In this document: positions 17,819 to 27,656 of the stretch, in pieces
Numbering within the stretch: the stretch's first letter is position 1
Layout of the letters: every line of letters begins with the position of its first letter
Origin: Neotabrizicola shimadae
GTDB taxonomy: Bacteria; Pseudomonadota; Alphaproteobacteria; Rhodobacterales; Rhodobacteraceae
Reading direction: 5' to 3'
NCBI RefSeq assembly: GCF_019623905.1
Contig: NZ_CP069370.1
Location: forward strand, 3,230,001-3,294,000
Length of the DNA stretch: 64,000 nucleotides
The notes under the pieces: generated by a model
Databases searched by the model: none
Seen by the model: only the letters and a program-made list of their open reading frames with translations
What the model was told of the DNA's origin: nothing
Translations under genes and position numbers: made by a program

Positions 17819-19252
17819 ATGTTCATCGGGCTCGACCTTGGCACGTCCGGGTTGAAAGGCATTCTCATTGATGAGGATCAGCACATCCTTGCCGAAGCCA
17901 CTGCGCCACTGACGGTGTCGCGTCCGCACGAGGGCTGGTCGGAACAGGCGCCCGCAGACTGGATCGTCGCGACCGAGGCAGTGCTGGACAAGCTCGCTGC
18001 ACACGGGCTTTCCGGCGTCAAGGGCATCGGCCTATCCGGACAGATGCACGGCGCCACGCTTCTTGACGCCTCCGATCAGGTGCTGCGCCCCTGCATCCTT
18101 TGGAACGACACCCGTAGCCACGAAGAAGCCGCCGAACTGGACGGCGATCCGTTGTTCCGCCGAGTGACCGGCAACATCGTCTTCCCCGGTTTCACAGCGC
18201 CGAAGGTAATGTGGGTGGGCGCCCACGAACCCGCGATCCGCGAGAAGGTCGCCAAAGTCCTGCTGCCAAAAGACTACCTCCGCCTCTGGCTGTCGGGCGA
18301 CCATGTGGCCGAAATGTCCGATGCCGCCGGCACCGCCTGGCTCGACACCGGTACGCGCGACTGGTCGGACGATTGCCTTGCCGCCACGGGCCTGACGCGC
18401 AGCAACATGCCCGCTCTGGTCGAAGGCTCTGCCGTTTCGGCCCGGCTGCGCGATAGCCTCGCCAGCCGTTGGGGGATGGGGAAGCGTGTGGTGATCGCCG
18501 GGGGCGGCGGTGACAATGCGGCCTCCGGTGTGGGCGTCGGTGTGGTGCGGGCGGGGGAGGCTTTCGTCTCGCTTGGCACATCCGGCGTCCTGTTCGCCGC
18601 GAACGATGGCTACCAGCCCGATCCAGCCACGGCGGTTCACACCTTCTGCCATGCTCTGCCCGATACCTGGCATCAGATGGGTGTCATCCTCGCCGCAACC
18701 GATGCGCTGAACTGGTATGCGGGCCTGATCGGGCGCGATGCGGGCCAGCTGACTGGCGAGCTCGGGGCTCTGAAAGCACCGGGCAGGACGCTATTCATGC
18801 CCTATCTGGGCGGCGAACGCACTCCACTCAACTCGGCTTCGATCCGTGGCGCCTTCCTTGGCCTCGAACATGCGACCGACCGGCAGGCCGCCACCCGCGC
18901 CGTGCTGGAAGGCGTTACCTTCGCCATCCGCGATTGCCGCGATGCACTGGCCGCCACCGGCACCCGGCTGGAACACCTATTGGCCGTGGGCGGCGGGTCG
19001 CGGTCGGACTACTGGCTTCAGGCGATCGCCACCGCATTGGACTGCCCAGTCCAGGTCCCCGTGGCAGGCGACTTCGGCGGGGCCTTCGGTGCGGCGCGGC
19101 TGGCGCTCATGGCGGCCACCGGCGCCGGAGCCGAGATCGCCACACTGCCCAGGATCGCGCGCTCCGTCACCCCCGATCCCGCCTTGAAAGACGCCTTCAC
19201 CGCCGCGCACGCCCGCTATCGCGCGGCCCAATCCGCCATCGCACCGTTCTGA
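17819..19252 (+). CDS. xylB: Xylulokinase
   Basis: FGGY-family kinase of 477 residues, phosphorylating D-xylulose to xylulose 5-phosphate. N-terminal phosphate-binding motif [16 protein letters not shown], substrate segment [11 protein letters not shown] and LWNDTRS, and the C-terminal ATPase signature ([14 protein letters not shown]) are visible. Strong GGGAGG ribosome site. xylA follows after 11 bases; both face away from the ROK regulator. Confidence 0.95.
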   Translation: MFIGLDLGTSGLKGILIDEDQHILAEATAPLTVSRPHEGWSEQAPADWIVATEAVLDKLAAHGLSGVKGIGLSGQMHGATLLDASDQVLRPCILWNDTRSHEEAAELDGDPLFRRVTGNIVFPGFTAPKVMWVGAHEPAIREKVAKVLLPKDYLRLWLSGDHVAEMSDAAGTAWLDTGTRDWSDDCLAATGLTRSNMPALVEGSAVSARLRDSLASRWGMGKRVVIAGGGGDNAASGVGVGVVRAGEAFVSLGTSGVLFAANDGYQPDPATAVHTFCHALPDTWHQMGVILAATDALNWYAGLIGRDAGQLTGELGALKAPGRTLFMPYLGGERTPLNSASIRGAFLGLEHATDRQAATRAVLEGVTFAIRDCRDALAATGTRLEHLLAVGGGSRSDYWLQAIATALDCPVQVPVAGDFGGAFGAARLALMAATGAGAEIATLPRIARSVTPDPALKDAFTAAHARYRAAQSAIAPF

Positions 19253-19263
19253 AAGGCACAGCC

Positions 19264-20565
19264 ATGACCGAATTCTTCAAGGGCATCCCAGCCATCAAGT
19301 ACGAAGGCCCCGACTCGACCAACGAGTTCGCCTTCCGCCACTACAACGCCGACGAGTTGATCCTTGGCAAGCGCATGGAGGATCACCTCCGCTTTGCCGT
19401 GGCCTATTGGCACAGCTTCGCCTGGCCGGGCGGTGACCCCTTTGGCGGGCAGACCTTCGAACGCCCCTGGTTCGGCGACTCGATGGAACTGGCGCGCCTG
19501 AAAGCCGACGTCGCTTTCGAACTGTTCGACATTCTCGGGCAACCCTTCTACTGCTTCCACGACGCCGACGTGCGACCGGAAGGGAAGACCTTCGCCGAGT
19601 CGAAGAAGAACCTTGACGCAATCGTCGACTACATCGCCGAGAAGCAGGCCAGCCATAAAGCCAAGCTCCTCTGGGGCACGGCCAATATGTTCAGCCACCG
19701 CCGCTGGATGGCCGGCGCGGCGACAAATCCCGATCCTGATGTCTATGCCTATGCCGCCGCCTCGGTGAAGGCGAACATGGACGCCACGCTCAAGCTTGGC
19801 GGTCAAAACTACGTGCTCTGGGGCGGGCGCGAAGGGTATGAAACCCTCCTGAATACTGACCTCAAGGCCGAGCGCGATCATGCCGGCCGGTTCCTCCAGC
19901 AGGTGGTCGAATACAAGTACAAGATCGGCTTCAAGGGCACGATCCTGATCGAACCGAAGCCGCAGGAACCCTCGAAGCACCAGTACGACTACGACGTCGC
20001 AACGGTCTACGGCTTCCTCAAGGAATTCGGCCTGGAGAAGGAAGTGAAGACGAACATCGAACAGGGCCACGCCATTCTTGCCGGCCACTCGTTCGAACAC
20101 GAGATTGCGCTTGCCGCGGCGCTTGGCATCTTCGGGTCCATCGACATGAACCGGAACGATTATCAGTCCGGCTGGGACACCGACCAGTTCCCGAACAACC
20201 ATGCGGAAAAGGCGCTGGCCTTCTACGAAATCCTCCGCGCGGGCGGCTACACGACAGGCGGCACCAACTTCGATGCCAAGATTCGCCGCCAGTCCCTGGA
20301 ACCGGCCGATCTTGTCCTGGCCCATGTCGGCGGCATGGACACCTGTGCCCGCGCCCTGAAGGCCGCGGCTAAGATGCTGGAAGAAGGCGAACTCGAAGCC
20401 GCACGCAAGGCACGCTATGCCGGCTGGGATACCCCGGCGGCACAGGCCATGCTGAAGGGCTCGCTCGAGGACGCCGCCGCCCGCGTTTCTGCAGAAGGAC
20501 TGGAACCTCAGCCGAAGTCCGGCCGTCAGGAAAGGCTTGAGAACCTCGTCAACCGCTACGTCTGA
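19264..20565 (+). CDS. xylA: Xylose isomerase
   Basis: Converts D-xylose to D-xylulose. 433 residues, the size of group II XylA. Active-site segments are [12 protein letters not shown] (His99 and Asp102), [28 protein letters not shown] and the metal-binding [18 protein letters not shown] at 19264 is chosen; the frame is open far upstream through xylB but that is out of register with xylB. The last ten bases overlap the convergent BrkB-like gene. Confidence 0.96.
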   Translation: MTEFFKGIPAIKYEGPDSTNEFAFRHYNADELILGKRMEDHLRFAVAYWHSFAWPGGDPFGGQTFERPWFGDSMELARLKADVAFELFDILGQPFYCFHDADVRPEGKTFAESKKNLDAIVDYIAEKQASHKAKLLWGTANMFSHRRWMAGAATNPDPDVYAYAAASVKANMDATLKLGGQNYVLWGGREGYETLLNTDLKAERDHAGRFLQQVVEYKYKIGFKGTILIEPKPQEPSKHQYDYDVATVYGFLKEFGLEKEVKTNIEQGHAILAGHSFEHEIALAAALGIFGSIDMNRNDYQSGWDTDQFPNNHAEKALAFYEILRAGGYTTGGTNFDAKIRRQSLEPADLVLAHVGGMDTCARALKAAAKMLEEGELEAARKARYAGWDTPAAQAMLKGSLEDAAARVSAEGLEPQPKSGRQERLENLVNRYV

Positions 20566-21404
20566 AACTCGTCGTTCACATCCTCGGAGGGCGGCGCTGA
20601 GTGTTCAAGTTCGGCATTCAGCGCCCCCCCGGCCAGTACCGAATAGACGCTGAAGTACAGCCACATCAGAAGCGCGGCGACGGCCCCGATGGACCCGTAG
20701 ACCTTGTTGTAGGTCGCGAAGTTGGTGAGATACGCCGAAAAGGCAATGGACGAGGCCGCCCACAACACGGTGGCCAAGATTGTGCCGGGCATGATCCGGC
20801 CGGACACCTTCCCCCATTCCGGCCCGAACTTGTACAGGATCGCCAGCACCGCCTGAACGATGACCACCATCAGGATCCAGGGCAGCACCTGCAGCACCCA
20901 GCCGGAAAACGCATCCATGTGCAGGAAGGCAAGGGCAAGCGGCACCGCGACCACCACCGCCAGAGACAGGATCATCACGCCGATCAGCGAAAGCGTGATC
21001 AGGACGCCAGTCAGGAAAGCCACCACGCCGTTTCTTGCATGGCTGTCATGAATAACGTCCAGGCCCAGCATCATTGATGCCACGCCCGCCCGCGCCGACC
21101 AAAGCGCAATCAGGATCGAAACAACGGTCGTCCAGCCCAGGGTCGCACGCGGACCGGTCACCAGCGCCTCGATCTGACCCTCGATCAGCACGAAGGCTTC
21201 GTGCGGAATGAACCGTTCGGCCACGTTGGTGTAATCCTCCACCGCGGCGGGGTCGGACATCATCGAGAAGATGGCAAGCGTCGCCGTCAGCCCCGGAAAC
21301 AGCGCAAACATGGCGTAGAACGCCACACCCGCGGCAATAAGGCCAAGCCTCGCGTGGCTCAGCCTCCACAAGGTGCCTTTCGTCACTCTCCACACAGCGC
21401 CCAT
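20556..21404 (-). CDS. YihY/BrkB-family inner-membrane protein
   Basis: About 282 residues with six predicted membrane helices and the family signature [26 protein letters not shown] near the N-terminus and [23 protein letters not shown] near the C-terminus. Function of the family is unsettled (once mislabelled ribonuclease BN). The ATG at 21404 follows GGAGGG at a good distance; a GTG seven codons earlier is possible. Confidence 0.88.
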   Translation of the reverse strand: MGAVWRVTKGTLWRLSHARLGLIAAGVAFYAMFALFPGLTATLAIFSMMSDPAAVEDYTNVAERFIPHEAFVLIEGQIEALVTGPRATLGWTTVVSILIALWSARAGVASMMLGLDVIHDSHARNGVVAFLTGVLITLSLIGVMILSLAVVVAVPLALAFLHMDAFSGWVLQVLPWILMVVIVQAVLAILYKFGPEWGKVSGRIMPGTILATVLWAASSIAFSAYLTNFATYNKVYGSIGAVAALLMWLYFSVYSVLAGGALNAELEHSAPPSEDVNDEFQT

Positions 21405-21548
21405 TCCGGCCCTCCACGCCGCCACCTTGGCGTGGCATCACCGGTCATGCAATTCCGTCGAAGGGTCGGGGCATCAGAACTCTCCGGCTGTTGTCGTCGC
21501 GCCAATTCGCAAGCTGGCAGAAGACCTTCGCCCATCGCGCATGCCGGC

Positions 21549-22595
21549 TCAGGGTATCTCGACCTCCACCCAAACTGGCCGGTGACGCGAGGCCCGCGCC
21601 AGCACCGGCGCCAAGGCATCGCCATCCAAGGTCCAAAGGACACCTGCATCGACCACAGCGAGACCCCGCGAGGGAAGTAGGTAGTCCACGCGAAGCCCGC
21701 CGGTCTTGGGAAACAGCGCCGTGTCCAGCGCCGGGTCGCCCCGCTGCTGCGGATCAGCCCGAGGATTTGCGCCTCTGGGTTCGGGATCCAGGAAGGCTCC
21801 AGCAACCAGCGCCTGAAATGCCTCGGGACGCCCCTCGCCGTCCAGCGGGTCAAGATTGCCCGTTCCCATCAGAACCAGCGGACCTTTCGGCGGCGGCAGG
21901 CCCATGTCCGCAAGGCGCCCCTCAATCAACCGCAACCAGAAGGCCGCCTCGTCATGGTTACGGCGGCCATTGCGGTCCTCCGGGCCGTCAAAGACCGGCG
22001 GGGTGGCCGCAAAGGCGAGGATCGTCAGGCGCCCGCCCGATGGCAAGATAACCGGAACCTCCCAATGTCCCGTCGTGGCAAGTCGCTGACTTTGCCGCTC
22101 CTCGATGCCGGTCTCGGGCGGGATCAGGGCCCCCGGAAGGTCGGCCCACAGGAAGGACGAGAAATCCCTTGCTGCCGCCCGGTCCAGCGGCAGCCGCGAC
22201 AGCAGCAGCATCCCCCCTTCGCCCGGAAATCGCCCCCAGCCCTGCGCATCCCGCGCCTCCCCCAGCCGTCCGTTCCGGTCTAGGTCCAGCCCAGTCGGTT
22301 GCCCCGTGTTCGGACGGAGCGATTGAAGTTCAGGATAGGTGGCCCCCGCTTGGGCAAGGCGACCCGCCAGAGCCTGCGCCGCCAACAGCTGAGCGTCCCA
22401 GTCCATCCCGACCAAAAGCACGACATCGGCATCCAGAGAGGCCAGAACCTCGGTGACGGCCATAACTTGCGGGTCATTGCCGCTGGCAATGTCACGCAAC
22501 AACAGGCCAGGGCCGGGGCGGTTCAGTTCCACATTCCAGACCGCAAGCCGCAGTGTCTCAGCCGAGGCCAGAACCGGTTGGCACAATGCGATCAC
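21549..22595 (-). CDS. Endonuclease/exonuclease/phosphatase family protein, probably exported
   Basis: About 348 residues of the EEP fold: LRLAVWNVELNRPG at the N-terminus, GMDWDAQ, GTGNLDPLDGEG (the family GDFN-like segment) and a C-terminal ending in SRHRPVWVEV with the catalytic-type His (SRHRP). A hydrophobic stretch (LIAFVIALCQPVLASA) directly before ETLRLAVWN looks like a signal peptide. The start is uncertain: a GTG at 22595 is given, but the frame is open further into the upstream gene. Substrate unknown. Confidence 0.75.
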   Translation of the reverse strand: MIALCQPVLASAETLRLAVWNVELNRPGPGLLLRDIASGNDPQVMAVTEVLASLDADVVLLVGMDWDAQLLAAQALAGRLAQAGATYPELQSLRPNTGQPTGLDLDRNGRLGEARDAQGWGRFPGEGGMLLLSRLPLDRAAARDFSSFLWADLPGALIPPETGIEERQSQRLATTGHWEVPVILPSGGRLTILAFAATPPVFDGPEDRNGRRNHDEAAFWLRLIEGRLADMGLPPPKGPLVLMGTGNLDPLDGEGRPEAFQALVAGAFLDPEPRGANPRADPQQRGDPALDTALFPKTGGLRVDYLLPSRGLAVVDAGVLWTLDGDALAPVLARASRHRPVWVEVEIP

Positions 22596-22603
22596 AAAAG
22601 CGA

Positions 22604-23440
22604 TCAGGCCGTGGCGAGCTTTGCCTTTTCCTCGGTCGTGCCGGCACGACGCTTCTCGTCGATCATGTCCGCGACACGGCCCATCGCGATGCCTCGCATG
22701 AAAAGGGAAGCCGGAAGGAAAGCCCATGCCGCCATTGTCCAGATCAGCGTCTGCGGCGAGGTGAGTGTCAGAGGCTCGAACCCCGATGAACTGATCTTCA
22801 CCACCGCCGGGATCAGGAATGGCAGCAAAAACCCTAACGCAATGTTAATGCGTGCATCGCGATGCAGGCGATCCACGACATCGCCACCCGCCGTCGGATC
22901 GAAGGTTGGCAGGTTCACCCAGACATTGAAAGCCGCGTGACGCGCAGGCCAGGCCCCGATCTTGAGCACGATCACAAAGATCGCCAGAGAGACCAGCGAG
23001 GTGAGATAGGCCATGCCTGCGGCCGTGCGCACTGCTGCGACCTGCTCGGGCGATGCGCCGTCCGACATCATCATCGTCGCGAGGCGCACAGGCGAGTAGG
23101 GGAAATCCATCGAGATGCCGATAAGTCCGCCAACGGCCCGGGCAAACTCGGTCAGCGTTGTGGGCTGCGCCTCGCCACGGGCGATCACCGAAAGAAGGAA
23201 TACGGTGAAGAAGGCCATCAGGAAACGGATGCGGTTGAACGGCGGTGCGTCGCGGAACTCGATCAGGCCCGGATAGGTGGACTTGTATTCGACAAAGGTC
23301 AGCGCCCCCGCAAAGAGCGCAACAAGGGCAACCATCTGCTTGGTGTCAGCGGTGACGAACGGCAGCAAAGCCGATGGCGTCGCCACCAGCACCATGACCA
23401 GCAATGCGCGCGTTGCCGCGCCCGTCCACCGCGTTGCCAC
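22604..23440 (-). CDS. Multi-spanning membrane protein of unknown function
   Basis: About 278 residues with five or six hydrophobic helices (ALLVMVLVATPSALLPFV; MVALVALFAGALTFVEY; FLMAFFTVFLLSVIA; AYLTSLVSLAIFVIVLKIG; INIALGFLLPFLIPAVV; IWTMAAWAFLPASLFMRG) and a charged C-terminal tail. I do not recognise a characterised family. GTG at 23440 used as start because it precedes the first helix; the frame is open to 23539. It appears co-transcribed with the EEP protein downstream. Confidence 0.65.
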   Translation of the reverse strand: MATRWTGAATRALLVMVLVATPSALLPFVTADTKQMVALVALFAGALTFVEYKSTYPGLIEFRDAPPFNRIRFLMAFFTVFLLSVIARGEAQPTTLTEFARAVGGLIGISMDFPYSPVRLATMMMSDGASPEQVAAVRTAAGMAYLTSLVSLAIFVIVLKIGAWPARHAAFNVWVNLPTFDPTAGGDVVDRLHRDARINIALGFLLPFLIPAVVKISSSGFEPLTLTSPQTLIWTMAAWAFLPASLFMRGIAMGRVADMIDEKRRAGTTEEKAKLATA

Positions 23441-23645
23441 TGCTCGCCCACCCTTCAGACGACTGGTCCCGGTACCGTGCCGGGGCCTTGTTCCGTCTGT
23501 CTTCCGCACTTTACGGCGGATTGCCTCAATCCTGCCCAATTTGTGCCTTCTTTCGACTCATGCAGCAACCCATTGGCAGCATTGTCGAAACCTTTGGGGC
23601 GTTTTCACGGAGCGAGTGTCGCCAGATTGCATCAAGTTTGAGACA

Positions 23646-23674
23646 TAAAAGGGGCCGCCCCGCAGGACGGCCCC
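23646..23674 (-). terminator. Intrinsic terminator of the leu genes
   Basis: On the minus strand GGGGCCG-loop-CGGCCCC (7 bp, 10-base loop) is followed by TTTTATG, 23 bases past the leuD stop. It closes the leuC-DUF429-leuD unit. Confidence 0.8.
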
Positions 23675-23696
23675 ATATCTTGTGGTTTTCGGCCAA

Positions 23697-24302
23697 TCAG
23701 GCCCAAGGGTGGAGGAGCGCGTTCTTCTTTTCGAAGGCGTCGATCGACGCTGACTTCTCCAAAGTCAGCCCGATATCGTCCAGCCCGTTCAGCAGGCAGT
23801 GCTTCTTGAACGGGTCAACTTCGAACGAGAACGTGGTTCCGTCCGATGCTGTCACAGTCTGCGTCTCCAGATCCACGGTGATGCGCGCGTTCGCCCCCTT
23901 CCGGGCGTCGTCCATCAGGTGATCCACCGCGTCCTGCGGCAGAACTACGGGCAGGATGCCATTCTTGAAGCAGTTGTTGAAAAAGATGTCGGCGAAACTG
24001 GTCGAGATCACGCAGCGGATCCCGAAATCCAGCAGCGCCCAAGGCGCGTGCTCGCGCGAAGACCCGCAGCCGAAATTGTCGCCGGCCACCAGGATCTCCG
24101 CCTTGCGGTACTGCGGCTGGTTCAGCACGAAATCCGCAATCTCGTTGCCCTGCCGGTCATAACGCATCTCGTCGAACAGGTTCTTCCCCAGTCCAGACCG
24201 CTGAATGGTCTTCAGGAACTGCTTAGGGATGATCATGTCGGTGTCGATGTTGACCAGGGCCATGGGGGCCGCGATGCCGGTCAGGGTGGTGAACTTGTCC
24301 AT
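23697..24302 (-). CDS. leuD: 3-isopropylmalate dehydratase small subunit
   Basis: 201 residues, normal length; with LeuC it isomerises 2- to 3-isopropylmalate in leucine synthesis. The N-terminal [31 protein letters not shown] and [17 protein letters not shown], the aconitase swivel-domain signature, are visible. Start supported by the conserved N-terminus. Separated from leuC by one DUF429 gene. Confidence 0.96.
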   Translation of the reverse strand: MDKFTTLTGIAAPMALVNIDTDMIIPKQFLKTIQRSGLGKNLFDEMRYDRQGNEIADFVLNQPQYRKAEILVAGDNFGCGSSREHAPWALLDFGIRCVISTSFADIFFNNCFKNGILPVVLPQDAVDHLMDDARKGANARITVDLETQTVTASDGTTFSFEVDPFKKHCLLNGLDDIGLTLEKSASIDAFEKKNALLHPWA

Positions 24303-24318
24303 GGAGTGTCCTTTCGCT

Positions 24319-25011
24319 CTAGGCGATGACTGACATTTCTAGGTTGGTCCTGTCGCGGATCGGCGCGTCAGGAAAACAGATCGTGAGGCCGGAGCGGTGC
24401 CGTCTGGCGGTCCAGAGCAAGGCAATCGCATCCAGCAGGTCGTCCAGCTTGCCCTGCAGCCCCTTCGCCTGATGGATCAGCGGGGCCACGTCGAAGCCCG
24501 CCGTCTCCAGCAGGTCCTGCCGCAGCTTCGCCCCCTCGGCACGGCGCTTCGGCGCAAGAACCGGCCCGCCATTCATGACGGCAAAGCTCGCCTCTGGATG
24601 ACCCTCGCGCAGACGGGCCTGACCCAAACGCGCCACCAGGCCATCAATCTCGGCGATCTTTGCCAGGATGCCAAAGGTCTGGCGGCTCAGGCCTACGCCC
24701 AAAGCCGCGCGGTTCAGGGCCGACGCCACGGCGTAGTCGCCGCCCGAAACCGCCGCCCGGCACGGCGTGTTGAACACGGACGAAGCCTTTCCGGGCAGGA
24801 ACCGTCGCAGCGCGGGCTCGACGTTGCGGGGTTCCGGGCCATCGACAAGCCCGATGGGCATGTCGATCACGGCAAATCCGATCGCTCGACAGTGAAGGAC
24901 ATCGCCAAGATCGGTAGCAAACTCGACCTCCGGACAAGACGTCCCGGCCTCAGGCTGGCTCACCACCAGCCATCCGCCTTTGCAGCCATCAATCCCGGCG
25001 ATGCGCTCCAC
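24319..25011 (-). CDS. DUF429 domain protein
   Basis: 230 residues with the DUF429 hallmarks: [12 protein letters not shown] at the N-terminus, an acidic [11 protein letters not shown] segment, [13 protein letters not shown] and [11 protein letters not shown]. The fold is RNase-H-like and the function unknown. Three bases after the leuC stop and 16 before leuD, so it is clearly co-transcribed with the leucine genes, although no role in the pathway is known. Confidence 0.87.
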   Translation of the reverse strand: MERIAGIDGCKGGWLVVSQPEAGTSCPEVEFATDLGDVLHCRAIGFAVIDMPIGLVDGPEPRNVEPALRRFLPGKASSVFNTPCRAAVSGGDYAVASALNRAALGVGLSRQTFGILAKIAEIDGLVARLGQARLREGHPEASFAVMNGGPVLAPKRRAEGAKLRQDLLETAGFDVAPLIHQAKGLQGKLDDLLDAIALLWTARRHRSGLTICFPDAPIRDRTNLEMSVIA

Positions 25012-25014
25012 GTC

Positions 25015-26430
25015 TCAGACCGTCTCGCCCATCAGTTCTCGCACGTCGGTCAGGTGCCCGGTCACCGCCGCCGCCGCAGCCATGGCGGGGGAAAGCAGGT
25101 GCGTGCGGCCCTTGTAGCCCTGGCGCCCCTCGAAATTGCGGTTCGACGTGGCGGCGCAGCGCTCGCCCGGCGCCAGTTGGTCGGGGTTCATCGCCAAGCA
25201 CATGGAACAGCCCGCAAGCCGCCATTCGAAGCCCGCGTCGATGAAGATCTGCGCCAGGCCCTCTTCCTCGGCCTGCGCGCGTACAAGACCCGATCCGGGT
25301 ACGACCATGGCGCGCTTCACCTTGATCTTCTTGCCCTTGAGGATCGCGGCGGCAGCCCGGAGATCCTCGATGCGCCCATTGGTGCAGGACCCGATGAACA
25401 CCGTGTCGATCGCGATATCGGTCAGCTTCATGCCGGGCGTCAGGCCCATGTAGTCCAGCGACCGCTTCGCCGCCTCGACCTTGCCTCCGGTGAAATCCTC
25501 GGGCGCAGGTACAACACCGGTAATCGGCAGCACATCCTCGGGCGAGGTGCCCCAGGTCACCACCGGTGCGATGTCCTCGCCACGGATCGTCACGACCTTG
25601 TCGAAATGGGCGCCTTCGTCGGTGAACAGCGTCTTCCAGTAGGCCAAAGCCGCTTCCCACTTCGCACCCTTTGGCGCATGGGGACGGCCCTTCACATATT
25701 CGAAGGTCTTCTCGTCCGGGGCGATCAGCCCGGCGCGCGCACCGCCCTCGATCGCCATGTTGCACACAGTCATGCGGCCTTCCATCGACAGGTCTCGGAT
25801 CGCCGAACCGCAGTATTCGATGACATGGCCGGTGCCGCCCGCGGTGCCGGTCGCACCAATCACCGAAAGCGTGATGTCCTTGGCAGTGACACCGGGCCGC
25901 AGGTGGCCGGTGATCTCCACCTTCATGTTCTTGGACTTCTTCTGGATCAGCGTCTGGGTGGCCAGCACATGCTCCACCTCCGACGTGCCGATGCCATGCG
26001 CCAGCGCGCCGAAAGCGCCGTGCGTGGCGGTGTGGCTATCGCCGCAAACCACCGTCATGCCGGGCAGCGTCCAGCCCTGCTCGGGGCCGACGATGTGCAC
26101 GATGCCCTGGCGAATGTCGGATACCGGATAGTAGTTGATCCCGAAGTCGCGCGCATTCTTGTCCAGCGCGTCGACCTGAATCCGGCTTTCCTCATTGTCG
26201 ATATGGGTGTCGCGGCCCGCCGTGGTGGGCACGTTGTGGTCGGGCACGGCGATGGTGCGCTCGGGGGAACGGACCTTGCGGCCCGTCATGCGCAGGCCTT
26301 CAAAGGCCTGGGGAGAGGTCACTTCGTGAACAAGGTGACGGTCGATGTACAACAGGCAGGTGCCGTCTTCGGACTGGTGGACGACATGATCGTCCCAGAT
26401 CTTGTCATACAGCGTACGCGGAGCGGTCAT
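25015..26430 (-). CDS. leuC: 3-isopropylmalate dehydratase large subunit
   Basis: 471 residues; carries the [4Fe-4S] cluster of isopropylmalate isomerase. Cluster ligands lie in [12 protein letters not shown] and [35 protein letters not shown] and [16 protein letters not shown] are conserved aconitase-family segments. GGAGAAGAG precedes the ATG. First structural gene of the leu unit, behind a promoter and a 164-nt leader. Confidence 0.97.
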   Translation of the reverse strand: MTAPRTLYDKIWDDHVVHQSEDGTCLLYIDRHLVHEVTSPQAFEGLRMTGRKVRSPERTIAVPDHNVPTTAGRDTHIDNEESRIQVDALDKNARDFGINYYPVSDIRQGIVHIVGPEQGWTLPGMTVVCGDSHTATHGAFGALAHGIGTSEVEHVLATQTLIQKKSKNMKVEITGHLRPGVTAKDITLSVIGATGTAGGTGHVIEYCGSAIRDLSMEGRMTVCNMAIEGGARAGLIAPDEKTFEYVKGRPHAPKGAKWEAALAYWKTLFTDEGAHFDKVVTIRGEDIAPVVTWGTSPEDVLPITGVVPAPEDFTGGKVEAAKRSLDYMGLTPGMKLTDIAIDTVFIGSCTNGRIEDLRAAAAILKGKKIKVKRAMVVPGSGLVRAQAEEEGLAQIFIDAGFEWRLAGCSMCLAMNPDQLAPGERCAATSNRNFEGRQGYKGRTHLLSPAMAAAAAVTGHLTDVRELMGETV

Positions 26431-26505
26431 GGCTCTTCTCCGATGGGAATGGCTGAAAATGGGCGCGGCCCATACGGGGCGCGGGTCATGCGGTTGATCG
26501 TCGGA

Positions 26506-26595
26506 TCAGGAAAGTCGCGCGAGAACCGACCGGTTCTCACGGCTGAACCGCTGCGGCAGGCGAGCGTGGTCGTCGATGTCGAAGAACCGGATCAT
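26506..26595 (-). CDS. Possible 29-codon upstream reading frame in the leuC leader
   Basis: Short frame MIRFFDIDDHARLPQRFSRE... ending in TGA, starting within two or three bases of the transcription start inferred from the promoter at 26604-26632. It contains only three Leu codons, so it is not a classical attenuator peptide. Its 3' half contains the perfect 18-bp dyad at 26521-26538. It may be chance. Confidence 0.3.
   Translation of the reverse strand: MIRFFDIDDHARLPQRFSRENRSVLARLS
26521..26538. promoter_or_regulatory. Perfect 18-bp dyad in leuC leader
   Basis: GAGAACCG-AC-CGGTTCTC is a perfect inverted repeat about 60 bases inside the predicted leuC transcript and 91 bases before the leuC start. 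The two-base centre is too short for a comfortable RNA loop, so a protein operator is more likely than an attenuator. Confidence 0.5.
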
Positions 26596-26603
26596 GGGTC
26601 GTC

Positions 26604-26632
26604 GATATAGGCGGATTCGCCCTCATCGGCAA
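26604..26632 (-). promoter_or_regulatory. leuC promoter (sigma70-like)
   Basis: On the minus strand TTGCCG (26632-26627) and TATATC (26609-26604) are 17 bases apart, giving a start near 26597. It faces leftward to leuC, back to back with the arsR promoter. Confidence 0.6.
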
Positions 26633-26658
26633 CGGGATTTGCCGATGACACGCAAGAC

Positions 26659-26691
26659 TTGACGACTCGCATATGTCATGACTTATATAAT
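26659..26691 (+). promoter_or_regulatory. Promoter and likely operator of the ArsR-family gene
   Basis: TTGACG (26659-26664), then TTATAT (26683-26688) after 18 bases. The palindrome GTCATGAC (26675-26682) lies in the spacer and extends imperfectly into ATA/TAT arms. With this -10 the transcript would begin at or within a base of the ATG at 26694, implying a leaderless mRNA. Autoregulation by the encoded ArsR protein is the natural inference. Confidence 0.6.
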
Positions 26692-26693
26692 CA

Positions 26694-27074
26694 ATGCCGA
26701 ATGCCATTCGCCTCCTCGCCACGCTTGCCGATCCGACCCGCGCCGCGATCCTCGACCGGCTGCGCACCGGGCCCGCCTCGGTGAGCGATCTCGTGGCGCT
26801 GCTGCCCATCAGCCAGCCAGCCGTATCTCAGCAACTCGCGCGGCTGCGCGAAGATGGTCTCGTGACCGCAAAGGTGCAGGGCGCGCGGCGCATCTACCAG
26901 ATCGACCCTGCCGGCTTCGGCCCACTGCGCGCGTGGCTTTCGCGATTCTGGGAAACAAACCTCGATGCCTTCCGGCAGGCCGCCGAAGATGACGCCTCCC
27001 AGGCCGCCTCACGGGGTCCCGTACAGCCACCGGCCTGTCCCGTCCCTCCGCCCGAGAAAAGGCAAGACCCATGA
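26694..27074 (+). CDS. ArsR-family winged-helix regulator
   Basis: 126 residues: an N-terminal ArsR/SmtB winged helix (LATLADPTRAAILDRLRTGPASVSDLVALLPISQPAVSQQLARLREDGLV) and a Pro/Ala-rich tail. No metal-binding cysteine pair is seen, so it belongs with the non-metal ArsR proteins that pair with AHSA1 genes. Coupled to the next gene by an ATGA overlap. No ribosome site is visible, consistent with leaderless translation. Confidence 0.88.
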   Translation: MPNAIRLLATLADPTRAAILDRLRTGPASVSDLVALLPISQPAVSQQLARLREDGLVTAKVQGARRIYQIDPAGFGPLRAWLSRFWETNLDAFRQAAEDDASQAASRGPVQPPACPVPPPEKRQDP

Positions 27075-27535
27075 CCCTGACAATCCGCCCCGCCCCGGTC
27101 AGCCACGCGCTCTACGTCGCGGCGCCGCCCGAAAGCGCCTTCCGCACCTTCACCGAAGGCATGGGCCGGTGGTGGCCGAAGAGCCATTCCATCGGCACCT
27201 CGCCCCTGGCCGGCGTTGTCATGGAGCCGTGGGCCGGCGGCTCCTGGCACGAGGTTGGCGAAGATGGCACCGCCTGCCCCTGGGGCCGCGTCGCCCTGTG
27301 GGAGCCGCCATTGCGACTGGTGCTGGTCTGGCAGATCGGCGCCGACTGGAAACACGATCCGACGCTGGAAACCGAAGTCGAGGTCACCTTCACCGCCGAA
27401 GGCACCGGCACCCGCGTGATGCTGGAACATCGCGGCCTCGAAGCCTATGGCGCCCGCGCGGCCGAAATGTCCGGCGTCTTCGCCAGCCCCGGCGGCTGGC
27501 CCGGCCTTTTGGCCGCCTATGCCAGTGCCACCTGA
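27071..27535 (+). CDS. SRPBCC/AHSA1 family protein
   Basis: 154 residues of the START-like lipid/ligand-pocket fold, with the AHSA1 pattern: VAAPPESAFRTFTEGMGRWW, GVVMEPWAGGSWHEV, RVALWEPPLRLVLVWQIG and a closing PGGWPGLLAAY. ArsR plus AHSA1 is a common two-gene module of unclear physiology. Start overlaps the arsR stop. Confidence 0.85.
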   Translation: MTLTIRPAPVSHALYVAAPPESAFRTFTEGMGRWWPKSHSIGTSPLAGVVMEPWAGGSWHEVGEDGTACPWGRVALWEPPLRLVLVWQIGADWKHDPTLETEVEVTFTAEGTGTRVMLEHRGLEAYGARAAEMSGVFASPGGWPGLLAAYASAT

Positions 27536-27656
27536 CCCGCGGCTCGCCGTCGCAGCAACCAAAGATCGCGAAGGCTTGACGTGTCCGCCCCTTTTCGCGC
27601 CCCGCATCGCCCCCCAGATACCGCTCAGGCCAAACTGCTTGGCCAAGGGGAAAGCC

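Noticed and set aside
18934-19263. N-terminal extension of xylose isomerase by about 110 residues
   Set aside because: The open frame runs through the end of xylB in another register. The conserved XylA N-terminus and normal length fit the ATG at 19264.
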